DNA from: JAMXLO01 sp963818775
GTDB taxonomy: Bacteria; Pseudomonadota; Alphaproteobacteria; Acetobacterales; Acetobacteraceae
NCBI GenBank assembly: GCA_963818775.1
Contig: CAWFUF010000024.1
Coordinates: 1 to 64,000, forward strand
Reading direction: 5' to 3'
Length of the DNA stretch: 64,000 nt
The notes under the pieces are model-generated. The model was not told the origin of the DNA. It made no database searches and saw only the letters and a program-made list of their open reading frames with translations. Shown here piece by piece: positions 43,492 through 51,949 of this stretch (position 1 is the first letter of the stretch; each line of letters begins with the position of its first letter). The position numbers were made by a program, and so were the translations under genes.

Positions 43492-44493
43492 CTACTCGGA
43501 TGTCAGCATCTCGTGGTGCACTCGAGCCAGAATCTCGAACGACCGCTTCCGTGCACCATGATCGAAGATCTGCGACGCGACCATCAACTCGTCGGCTCCG
43601 GAGGACGAGATGAAGGCCTGAAGTCCGCGCCGCACTGTCTCTGGCCCGCCGACGATTGAGCAAGCCAGGGCATCAGCCAGCATGGCGCGCGCTCGTGGGT
43701 CGAGCCCTGCGTCGAGATCGTCGATTGGGGGCGGCAACTTGCCGGGGCGACCACGGCGCAGATTCAGGAACGCTTGCTGCAGGGACGAGAACAGACGCAG
43801 CGCCTCGGCGTCCGTCTCTGCTGCGAACACGTTCACGCCCAGCATGACGTGGGGCGTGGCCAGGTAATGGGAGGGCCGGAATCGGGCACGGTAGGTCGCC
43901 ACCGCTTCCGGCAGCTGCTCTGGCGCGAAGTGAGAGGCGAACGCATAGGGGAGGCCCAGCATGGCAGCCAACTGCGCTCCGAACGTGCTTGACCCAAGGA
44001 TCCAGATTTCAATTGGCTCACCCGCGCCTGGCACCGCCTGGAGCGCTTGACCCGGGACTGCAGGCTGGAAGTATTCCAACAACTCCATCACATCGTGCGG
44101 GAACTGATCCGCATCTGCGTGCAGGTTTCGCCGCATGGCTCGGGCGGCGACCTGATCGGAGCCAGGCGCACGGCCGAGACCGAGATCGATCCGTCCCGGA
44201 TGCAGTGCGGCCAGGGTGCCGAATTGCTCGGCGATGATCAGAGGTGCATGGTTTGGCAGCATGACGCCGCCGGCTCCGATCCGAATGGTGCTTGTGCCGG
44301 TGGCAACATGCGCCAGAGCAACCGCCGTAGCGGCGCTTGCAATGCCCGGCATGTTGTGATGCTCCGCCATCCAGTATCGCTGATAGCCCAGTGCCTCGGC
44401 ATGGCGGGCGAGGTCGAAAGAGTTGCGCAGTGCCTGGCCGGCGTTACTGCCTTCAGGCACAGGTGCAAGGTCGAGGACCGATAACGGGATCAT
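43492..44493 (-). CDS. Luciferase-like flavin monooxygenase (MsnO8/YhbW-type)
   Basis: A 333-residue LLM protein. The opening PLSVLDLAPVPEGSNAGQALRNSFDLARHAE and the following RYWMAEHHNMPGIASAATAV are the signature of the short MsnO8 subfamily. IRIGAGGVMLPNHAPLIIAEQFGTL and RIDLGLGRAPGSD confirm the TIM-barrel flavin site. The substrate is unknown. It is transcribed away from greB, with 155 bases between the starts, and is not part of the molybdenum operon, which converges on it. Confidence 0.92.
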   Translation of the reverse strand: MIPLSVLDLAPVPEGSNAGQALRNSFDLARHAEALGYQRYWMAEHHNMPGIASAATAVALAHVATGTSTIRIGAGGVMLPNHAPLIIAEQFGTLAALHPGRIDLGLGRAPGSDQVAARAMRRNLHADADQFPHDVMELLEYFQPAVPGQALQAVPGAGEPIEIWILGSSTFGAQLAAMLGLPYAFASHFAPEQLPEAVATYRARFRPSHYLATPHVMLGVNVFAAETDAEALRLFSSLQQAFLNLRRGRPGKLPPPIDDLDAGLDPRARAMLADALACSIVGGPETVRRGLQAFISSSGADELMVASQIFDHGARKRSFEILARVHHEMLTSE

Positions 44494-44648
44494 CCGTGGT
44501 ATATGGGACTGGATGTGCTCTCTCGAACAGTCGGTTCGTGGTCCATCGAGCTTTCTCTTTGCCCGGATGCCGTTTCCAAGGCCGCCGGAAATGCTTCAGG
44601 GGGAGCAGCCTCGAGGCTTCGGCAGGGTTAAAAGGACGGAAGCGCAAG

Positions 44649-45281
44649 ATGGACGACGACGAGGCCCCGCGGCTCACGCTGGACGGCAAATTCTACATGA
44701 CCCCGACGGGCCACGCGCAGCTCAGGGAAGAGCTTGTCACGTTGATGAACGTCGAACGACCCCGCGTGGTCAACGTCGTTTCCTGGGCCGCTGCCAATGG
44801 AGATCGCAGCGAGAACGCAGATTACCAGTATGGCAAGCGGCGCCTGAGTGAGATCGATCGAAGGGCACGCTTCCTGGTAAAGCGGATGGAGGATGCCATT
44901 GTGGTTGAGCCGTCCCGGCAATTAGACCGTGATCGCGTCTTCTTTGGTGCAACCGTGTCCTATGTCGGTGGCTCTGAAGGCGAGCGTACAGTAACAATTG
45001 TGGGTATGGACGAAGCCGACATCAGAAAGGGCAAGATCAGCCTGACAGCCCCAATCGCCACGGCGCTGATCAAGGCACGAGCCCGCCGTGGCGACGAAGT
45101 GGCCGTGCACACACCAAGGGGCGTGGAAATTATCGAAGTGCTGTCTGTCAGCTACCCAAGCCCGGCTGTTCCACACGAGGATGCCGCGACCATGGGCCCA
45201 GTCGGTAGCGTCGGCGAACATGTGGATCGCCGGACCGAGCAAGGCGCTCATCCATTGCCAGGTACTCGGCCAGACGAATAG
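44649..45281 (+). CDS. greB: Transcription elongation factor GreB with C-terminal extension
   Basis: A 210-residue protein. The N-terminal coiled coil carries the acidic tip in ANGDRSENADYQYGKRRLSEIDRR, which enters the RNA polymerase secondary channel and stimulates cleavage of backtracked transcripts. The C-terminal FKBP-like domain includes VFFGATVSYVG and ISLTAPIATALIKARARRGDEV. The match to E. coli GreB is clear and closer than to GreA. It has about 45 additional residues after SVSYP, polar and apparently disordered. The ATG follows AGGACGGAAG. Confidence 0.92.
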   Translation: MDDDEAPRLTLDGKFYMTPTGHAQLREELVTLMNVERPRVVNVVSWAAANGDRSENADYQYGKRRLSEIDRRARFLVKRMEDAIVVEPSRQLDRDRVFFGATVSYVGGSEGERTVTIVGMDEADIRKGKISLTAPIATALIKARARRGDEVAVHTPRGVEIIEVLSVSYPSPAVPHEDAATMGPVGSVGEHVDRRTEQGAHPLPGTRPDE

Positions 45282-45315
45282 CGGCTGCAGTGCAACAAAC
45301 GAACCGCGGGGCGAC

Positions 45316-45351
45316 ATGAAGCTGCTACGCTACGGACAATCGGTGCCGTAG
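45316..45351 (+). pseudogene. Possible 5' remnant of a fumarylacetoacetate-hydrolase-family gene
   Basis: Eleven codons reading MKLLRYGQSVP then stop. The first eight residues are the usual start of FAH-family isomerases (MKLLRYGxxG...). Nothing of the rest of such a protein follows. The match is short and may be chance. Confidence 0.3.
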
Positions 45352-45498
45352 CAGCCCGCGTTGCTGGCCAACGATCGGTGCCTATCCGCCGTTATACGAA
45401 TATCGATGGAATGCCATCATCGCGACACAGACGCCGAAGCGGTTCGGGTGCCTGTACAGCCGCGCTCGCGGTGCTGGAGGTGATCCCCGAGGAAAACC

Positions 45499-45680
45499 TG
45501 CGACGTCCTGCAGCGGATCATCTCAAGGCACCAGGGACAACGAGCTGAACGCACTGCTGCCATGGAACTGGCATCCGCCATCCACGCGCGCTGACGCATA
45601 GCGCCCCTACCACAGCTCACCTCGCTGCCTCATCGCCCAGTCAAACCGTCAGCCGTGGTGACGCCGCGCCGGTTACGCAA
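45499..45680 (+). mobile_element. Remnant of an IS66-family element (TnpC 3' end)
   Basis: Reading DVLQRIISRH in one frame and ELNALLPWNWHP in the next, this resembles the C terminus of IS66-type transposase TnpC (DVLxRI...H...ELLPWNW), ending at a TAG at 45599-45601. The following 80 bases look like the terminal region of such elements. Everything upstream in the transposase is absent. The rest of the 625-base gap between greB and the HlyD gene holds no supported gene apart from the eleven-codon remnant. Confidence 0.5.
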
Positions 45681-45906
45681 CACCTGCGCGTACTGACATC
45701 GCTGCGACTTGCAATGATGCGCGTCGCTATATGCCGGATAGAGCCTGACATCTGTGAATTAGATAACACGCCATCCTTGGCGTTTGCGCTTACCTCTTCA
45801 AATCGGCGCGGTAGCCAAGCTTTAGCGCCTGCGGAAACTCTCATCACCCCCCTTCTTGGGATGCCACCAGGATCGTTGCCGATGCCCAGTACATGGAGGC
45901 CTGGTC

Positions 45907-47088
45907 TTGCCGACGCAATTCTCCCAGACCACGCGGTCCTTGGCGAACGATCGATCTCCCGCTCCAATCTTCGCGTGGCTTCTCGGCACGGTCCTGCTAT
46001 GCGGCTGGGCGCTTTGGTTCGCGTTTGGCCACGTGACCGTCTACGAGATCTCCAGAAGGGCCCGCCTCGAGGTCGTGCAGCTACCGCATCACGTGGCTGC
46101 GCCCCTGTCGAGCCGCATCACGTCGGCATCGGTGGTCATCGGACAGGAGGTTCTAGCGAACCAGGTACTGATCGAGCTTGATGCCAGCGCCGAAACGCTC
46201 CGACTGACAGAAGAGGAAACCAGGCTGGCCGGCCTGCCGCCGCGGATCGCCTCGATGCGGACTGAACTTATCTCGTTGGAGCAGGCAAGGGACGAGGATC
46301 AGCGGGCAACGCAGGCTGCACTTGACGCGGCCGGCGACCAAATCAAGGAAGCCAATGCGACGGTCAAATTTGCGCGTAACAACGAAGGCCGTCTGAAAAG
46401 ACAAAGCGTGGTGGGCGGAGTGGCGGAAATCGATGCGCTGCGAGCGGCATCCGAGGCTGAAAGGCTCAGCGCTTCAAAGGACGCGATGACCGCAGATCTG
46501 CAGCGGCTGGAGCAGGACGGGCAGATGCGTGCGCATGAGGCTCAGGCGCGGATCGAGGACCTCAGGCGCTCCGTTGTTTCCCTGGAAGGGGAAATGGCGA
46601 CGACGCGTGCCACCATCGCGCGGATCCAGGAGACGATCGAACGACATGTCATACGCGCCCCGGTTACCGGTCACATCGGCGAAGTCGCGGCGCTGTACGC
46701 GGGTGCCTATGTTGCGGAGGGCCAGCGGCTCTTCTCCGTAGTGCCGCCGGGCGAACTTATGATCGCCGGCGATTTCAATCCAGCCACGGCGATGGGGCGT
46801 GTGCGCCCGGGGCAGCGCGCGACCATGCATCTCGACGGATTTCCATGGGCACAATACGGCAGCATCGACGCGACTGTGAGCCGGGTTGCGACCGAGATCC
46901 GTGATGGCGCGGTCGAGGTCGAATTCACACCGGCTCCCACCGGCAATCCGACCGGCATCATGCAGCATGGCATCCCTGGCGTGATCGAGGTCGCCGTCGA
47001 GCAAGTCTCACCCGCCATCCTTGTTCTGCGGGCCACCGGTCTGTTGCTGTCACGGACCGCGGCCAACACCGCGGAGGTTGCGCAGTGA
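45907..47088 (+). CDS. HlyD-family adaptor of an NHLM-type peptide exporter
   Basis: A 393-residue periplasmic adaptor. A membrane helix (FAWLLGTVLLCGWALWFAF) follows a short cytoplasmic tail. Residues 60-110 form the lipoyl half (ARLEVVQLPHHVAAPLSSRI), then a coiled-coil hairpin rich in Glu/Ala/Gln, the second lipoyl half (RHVIRAPVTGHIGEV) and beta-barrel parts (GRVRPGQRATMHLDGF). It bridges the ABC exporter and an outer-membrane channel. TTG is preferred as start because GGAGG lies seven bases upstream; a longer frame from 45856 is possible. The gene ends with a four-base overlap onto the exporter. Confidence 0.88.
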   Translation: MPTQFSQTTRSLANDRSPAPIFAWLLGTVLLCGWALWFAFGHVTVYEISRRARLEVVQLPHHVAAPLSSRITSASVVIGQEVLANQVLIELDASAETLRLTEEETRLAGLPPRIASMRTELISLEQARDEDQRATQAALDAAGDQIKEANATVKFARNNEGRLKRQSVVGGVAEIDALRAASEAERLSASKDAMTADLQRLEQDGQMRAHEAQARIEDLRRSVVSLEGEMATTRATIARIQETIERHVIRAPVTGHIGEVAALYAGAYVAEGQRLFSVVPPGELMIAGDFNPATAMGRVRPGQRATMHLDGFPWAQYGSIDATVSRVATEIRDGAVEVEFTPAPTGNPTGIMQHGIPGVIEVAVEQVSPAILVLRATGLLLSRTAANTAEVAQ

Positions 47089-49769
47089 CCTTGGGGCGCG
47101 GAGCCATGAAATTCTTTGTGCCAGAGGTCGTGCAGACTTCGGCGATGGACTGCGGGCCGGCCGCCTTGAAATGCCTTCTGGAGGGGTTCGGCATCCCAGT
47201 CAGCTATGGCCGATTGCGCGAGGCGTGCCAGACAGATGTCGATGGCACCGCCATCGATACGATCGAGGTGGTCGCCAATCGGCTTGGCATTGACGCGCAG
47301 CAGATGATGTTGCCGACTGATCATCTGTTCGGGGCCGGCACCAGCGCGTTGCCTGCGCTGATCGTCGTCCGCCACCCCACTGGCGGCTCACATTTCGTGG
47401 TGATCTGGCGGCGGGTGCGTGGCTGGCTCCAACTCATGGACCCCGCAATCGGACGACGCTGGGTTCGGCGCGCCGAGTTCATGGAGGAAATTTACCGCCA
47501 CCAGACCAGCGTCCCGGCGGATGACTGGCGCGAATGGGCGGGCTCCGACGAATTCGTGATTCCGCTGCGGGCGCGCATGGCGTGCGTCGGTGTCGGCGGC
47601 CACGTTCAGGCGGCGCTATGCGACAAGGCCTTGGCCGATCCGGGTTGGTTGGGCGTTGGCGCGCTCGACGCCAGCGTGCGCCTGGTTCAGTCCGTGATCG
47701 ACGCCGGCGGGCTCAAAGCCGGCAGCGCGGCAATCCGCTTGCTTGACGCGCTGTTCAATGAAACCCGGACCAGCACCTTCGACGTATTCAGAATCATCCC
47801 ACCCGACTATTGGATGGTCACACCCGATCTGGAAGATACCGACCCGACTGAGCAACGTCTGATTCTGCGCGGGGCCGTGTTGTTGCGTGTCACCGGTCGT
47901 CAGGCGGACGGGATGGCGGACAGCGCAGGTGCGGCCCCATCCTTGTCGGTCGAACTTGCCGCGGCGTTGCGGGAACCGCCCACGCGGCCATTGCGGGCCT
48001 TGTTGAATCTCATGCGGAAAGAAGGTGTGGCCAGGCCTGTTGTCGTGATCGCGGCGATCGCGACCGCCGTCGCTGCACTACTCATCGAGACATTGCTGTT
48101 CCGCGCTTTGCTGGACCTCTCAGACCTGCTGAATCTCGGCGGCCAGCGCCTCGCCGCGATGGGTGCGGTGCTGATCTTTGCGATGCTCCTGCTTGTGATG
48201 CAGTTGCCGGTCGTTGTTGAATCGATGCGGTTTGGGCGGCACCTGGAAATACGGCTGCGTATGGCATTGCTGAGCAAGATGCCGAGGCTGACGGATCCCT
48301 ATTTCCAGAGCCGGCCCATCTCCGACATGGCCGATCGCAGTCATGCGATCCATATGACGCGGCAGCTACCGGGCATGGTGGCGCATCTTGTGCAGACACT
48401 GTTCGAGTTGCTGCTGACGCTTGGCGGCATCATCCTGATCGATCCCCGCGCCGCCGGTCTCGCCATTGCGGTCGTTGTCGCCGCGGTCGGCGTCCCCGCG
48501 GCAATACAGCCGCTGATGCGGGAACGCGATCTGCGCGTCCGCAACCACATCGGCGCCCTCGGCGCGTTTTATCTGGATGCGTTGCTCGGCTTGGTGCCGG
48601 TCCGAGCCCACCGCGCCGAACGAGCGGTGCAACGCCAACATGAAGCCTTGCTGGTAGAGTGGGCGCGGGCCGGCCGTCGTCGGATCACATTGTCGGTTTG
48701 CATCGATGGCGCGCAATCGCTGTTATGCGTGGGCCTGGTAGGCGGGTTGTTGTTCAACCATTTCCTGCGGACAGGCACTGTAACCGGCGGCGATTTGCTG
48801 CTGGTTTACTGGACGCTGAAGCTGCCGGCGATCGGGCAGGGGCTGACCGCGCTGGCGCTGCAATTGCCCATGCAGCAAAATATACTGGCGCGATTGATGG
48901 AGCCGCTGTCGGCGCCCGAAGAAGAGGTTGGTAACTCGCCACCCTTGTCTGAGGCGGCGCGATCTTGTGGCGTTTCGATCGCAGTCAAGAATGGGACCGT
49001 CGTGGCGGCGGGCCACGAGATCCTGCGGGACCTCAATCTGACTATCCAGCCAGGCGAGCACGTCGCCATCGTTGGCGCATCCGGTGCGGGGAAGTCGACG
49101 CTGGTTGGGCTGCTCCTGGGCTGGCACCGGCTCGCCGCCGGGGAACTGATCGTGGACGGCACGCCCGTAACCAGCGATGCGCGGGATGCACTGCGGCGAA
49201 GCACCGCCTGGGTCGATCCGGCGATCCAGATCTGGAACAGGAGCTTTGCAGATAATCTCGGCTACAGCTCCGAAGATGGAGGCTTGGCCCGAATCGGCGA
49301 CGCGGTCGACGCAGCGGCGCTGCGGGGTGTATTGCGCAACCTTCCGGACGGTCTGCAAACCAGACTTGGTGAGGGCGGCGCGCTGATTTCCGGCGGTGAG
49401 GGGCAGCGCATACGCCTTGGCCGCGCCTTCGCGCAGTGCGATGTGCGGCTGGCGCTGCTGGATGAGCCGTTTCGCGGGATGGATCGCGAGCGCCGGTCCG
49501 CTTTGCTCGTCGATACGCGGAAGCGATGGCACGGCGTGACGCTGCTCTGCGTGACCCATGACATCGGCGAGACGAAACTATTCGACCGGGTCCTGGTGAT
49601 CGATAACGGACGGCTCGTGGAGGACGGCCAGCCCGCACGGCTTGCCGCGACCTCGTCGCTATACCGGAGGCTGCTGAACGCGGAACGCGAGGTTCTCGAC
49701 CAGCTATGGGATAGCACGGACTGGCGCCGCGTCCTGATTCGCGATGGCCTCGCACATGAGGTGACGTGA
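47085..49769 (+). CDS. C39-peptidase ABC exporter (NHLM/bacteriocin type)
   Basis: An 894-residue fusion. The N-terminal C39 peptidase has all three catalytic residues: C23 in QTSAMDCGPAALKC, H103 in GGSHFVVIW and D119 in LQLMDP. Such domains remove leader peptides after a double glycine. About 180 residues later a six-helix exporter domain begins (VVVIAAIATAVAALLIETLLF). The ATPase has Walker A GASGAGKST near 666, signature ISGGEGQRIRLGRAFAQ and Walker B LALLDEPFRG near 792. A spacer of about 130 residues between peptidase and membrane part, including FRIIPPDYWMV, is typical of the NHLM transporter 1. GTG overlaps the HlyD stop; an ATG seven codons in is possible. Confidence 0.93.
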   Translation: MTLGRGAMKFFVPEVVQTSAMDCGPAALKCLLEGFGIPVSYGRLREACQTDVDGTAIDTIEVVANRLGIDAQQMMLPTDHLFGAGTSALPALIVVRHPTGGSHFVVIWRRVRGWLQLMDPAIGRRWVRRAEFMEEIYRHQTSVPADDWREWAGSDEFVIPLRARMACVGVGGHVQAALCDKALADPGWLGVGALDASVRLVQSVIDAGGLKAGSAAIRLLDALFNETRTSTFDVFRIIPPDYWMVTPDLEDTDPTEQRLILRGAVLLRVTGRQADGMADSAGAAPSLSVELAAALREPPTRPLRALLNLMRKEGVARPVVVIAAIATAVAALLIETLLFRALLDLSDLLNLGGQRLAAMGAVLIFAMLLLVMQLPVVVESMRFGRHLEIRLRMALLSKMPRLTDPYFQSRPISDMADRSHAIHMTRQLPGMVAHLVQTLFELLLTLGGIILIDPRAAGLAIAVVVAAVGVPAAIQPLMRERDLRVRNHIGALGAFYLDALLGLVPVRAHRAERAVQRQHEALLVEWARAGRRRITLSVCIDGAQSLLCVGLVGGLLFNHFLRTGTVTGGDLLLVYWTLKLPAIGQGLTALALQLPMQQNILARLMEPLSAPEEEVGNSPPLSEAARSCGVSIAVKNGTVVAAGHEILRDLNLTIQPGEHVAIVGASGAGKSTLVGLLLGWHRLAAGELIVDGTPVTSDARDALRRSTAWVDPAIQIWNRSFADNLGYSSEDGGLARIGDAVDAAALRGVLRNLPDGLQTRLGEGGALISGGEGQRIRLGRAFAQCDVRLALLDEPFRGMDRERRSALLVDTRKRWHGVTLLCVTHDIGETKLFDRVLVIDNGRLVEDGQPARLAATSSLYRRLLNAEREVLDQLWDSTDWRRVLIRDGLAHEVT

Positions 49770-51949
49770 TGGACGTGCTGGAAGCGGAGGTCCGGACATA
49801 TACCGCCGAATCGCAGCCCGCCGTTGATCCGGACCTCGTGGACCTGAGCTGGCCTCGGGATCAACTGGGGAAGGCAGTTGAGGCGCTGGCACGATTGTCC
49901 GGCCTGTGCGATGCCGCCGGAGGCGGCGCGGCGATGCCGACCATTCCTCCGATCGAGGCGTCGGCCCAGACCGGAAACTGGCTCGCCTGGGCCGCCGGGC
50001 GCCTGGGGGTCGAAGCCGAACCGGTGGAATTCCCATTGCCGGAGTTTGAGCGGGGCCTGATGAAGGCATGCCCGATGGTGCACGCGCTGCACGACGGTAG
50101 GGAACTCCGCTTCTTGTTGTTGCTCAAGGCGCGAGGGCGGACCATTGCGTTGGTCGGCCCCGATCTGCGCCTCCATTGGCGTCCGGTGGACGTGATCCGA
50201 ACGGCTGCCACGGCGCGGACCGAGGCGCCATTGAAGCGTGACCTCGACCGGCTGCTGGAAGCCGCCAATGTCGCGCCCGGCCGCCGGGATGAAGTTCGTT
50301 CGGCCATGTTGCGACAGCGGTTGGCAGGTCAGATGGTCGGGGGGTGCTGGATTCTCCGTTTGTCAGCGACGGCGCCTTTCTTCACTCAACTGACGCGCGC
50401 CGGTCTGATCCGCCGTCTGGGCTTGATCATCACGCTGTTCATAAGTGTGTATCTGGTCGAAATCATCGGTTGGGCCTTGATCGGCACCGCGTCGCTCGAC
50501 GGGAGACTGGACCTGGCGTGGCTCGTAGCGTGGCTGTTGCTGCTGGTTTCGAACATTCCTTTACGGATTGGCACGGCCTGGCTCGACGCAACCTTTGCGC
50601 TGGATCTGGGCCGAATCCTCAAGAAGCGTCTGCTGGCCGGCGCGCTGCGCATGGATTTCGACGCGATCAGGCAACAGGGTGCCGGGCAGCTTCTCGGACG
50701 TGTCATGGAATCGCAGGCACTCGAATTGCTGGCGCTGAACGGCGGGATGACCGTCGTCTCCGCGGTCCTGGAACTGATGTTCTCCGCCTGGATTCTGACT
50801 ACCGGTGCGGCCGGATATTGGCATCTTCTGGCGCTGCCGATCTGGCTGGCCGCGACCTTGGCCTTCTGTTGGCGATACTACCGCCGCCTACATGCCTGGA
50901 CCGCGGTGCGTCTGAACATGACGCATGAACTGATCGAACACATGGTCGGCCATCGTACTCGACTTGCGCAGGAATGGCCGAGGCGGCGCGACGAGGCTGA
51001 GGATCGGATCATGCGCGATTATCTGGGACTGTCTTGCCAGATGGACAACGCGATCACTCCCATCGCGGCGGGTGCCGCGGGCGGTTGGGTCATCTTGGCG
51101 CTTCTGGGCCTCGCGCCGGTCTTCATCACGGGGACCGCGAGTTCGACTGCGATTGCGATCAGTCTGGGCGGCATCCTGCTGGCGAACAGGGCGTTCACAG
51201 GCATCTCCGGCGGGATCGCGTCTCTGTCGCAGGCCGGGGTGGCCTGGACCATGGTATCCGAGCTGTTCCGGGCTGCACGCGCACCGATCGATCAAACGCC
51301 CGTCCCGCCTCCCGTCCCGGGCGATGTGGTGCTCCTTCGGCGGAAACTGATCGATGCGAGTGACGTGGTGTTCCGCTATCGCCCCGAGAGCCGGGCGATC
51401 CTGCGGGGGCTGGACCTGACAGTTTATCAAGGCGAGAGGATATTGCTGGAGGGCGGTTCGGGTGGTGGCAAGTCCACCCTCGCGGCGCTGTTGACCGGCT
51501 TACGTATACCGGAATCCGGCCTGTTGCTGCTGAACGGGCTGGACCGGCCAACGCTCGGGTCAAGTTGGCATCAACTGGCCACCGAGGCTCCGCAGTTCCA
51601 CGAGAACCACCTTCTGGCAGGATCGCTGGCGTTCAACCTGTTGATGGGCCGCAACTGGCCACCGTCGGCGGAAGACCTGACGAAGGCACAGGCGCTGTGC
51701 GTCGATCTCGGGCTCGGTGGCCTGCTGGACCGTATGCCCGCCGGCTTGATGCAACAGGTCGGCGAAACCGGCTGGCAATTGTCGCATGGCGAACGCAGCC
51801 GCGTCTTTCTGGCGCGCGCCCTGCTGCAGAATGCTCAGCTTACGATCCTCGACGAGAGTTTCGCAGCGCTGGATCCGGCAACGCTGAAGGCATGCCTGAA
51901 ATGCGCCGTTGCGCATGCCAGCACGCTGATGGTTATCGCGCATCCCTAG
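49769..51949 (+). CDS. Second ABC exporter subunit (NHLM transporter 2 type)
   Basis: A 726-residue ABC exporter half. The first 190 residues form a soluble domain without C39 catalytic residues (RFLLLLKARGRTIALVGPDL is part of it). Six membrane helices follow (LGLIITLFISVYLVEIIGWAL onwards). The ATPase has Walker A EGGSGGGKSTL near 562, signature LSHGERSRVFLARALLQ and Walker B LTILDESFAALD near 692. Together with the C39 exporter it probably makes a heterodimer, as in NHLM clusters. The start overlaps the previous stop by one base. The end overlaps the convergent outer-membrane gene by 17 bases. Confidence 0.92.
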   Translation: MDVLEAEVRTYTAESQPAVDPDLVDLSWPRDQLGKAVEALARLSGLCDAAGGGAAMPTIPPIEASAQTGNWLAWAAGRLGVEAEPVEFPLPEFERGLMKACPMVHALHDGRELRFLLLLKARGRTIALVGPDLRLHWRPVDVIRTAATARTEAPLKRDLDRLLEAANVAPGRRDEVRSAMLRQRLAGQMVGGCWILRLSATAPFFTQLTRAGLIRRLGLIITLFISVYLVEIIGWALIGTASLDGRLDLAWLVAWLLLLVSNIPLRIGTAWLDATFALDLGRILKKRLLAGALRMDFDAIRQQGAGQLLGRVMESQALELLALNGGMTVVSAVLELMFSAWILTTGAAGYWHLLALPIWLAATLAFCWRYYRRLHAWTAVRLNMTHELIEHMVGHRTRLAQEWPRRRDEAEDRIMRDYLGLSCQMDNAITPIAAGAAGGWVILALLGLAPVFITGTASSTAIAISLGGILLANRAFTGISGGIASLSQAGVAWTMVSELFRAARAPIDQTPVPPPVPGDVVLLRRKLIDASDVVFRYRPESRAILRGLDLTVYQGERILLEGGSGGGKSTLAALLTGLRIPESGLLLLNGLDRPTLGSSWHQLATEAPQFHENHLLAGSLAFNLLMGRNWPPSAEDLTKAQALCVDLGLGGLLDRMPAGLMQQVGETGWQLSHGERSRVFLARALLQNAQLTILDESFAALDPATLKACLKCAVAHASTLMVIAHP

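Noticed and set aside
45714..46181. 155-codon plus-strand frame upstream of and overlapping the HlyD gene
   Set aside because: It has no family features and overlaps the membrane helix region of the adaptor in another frame.
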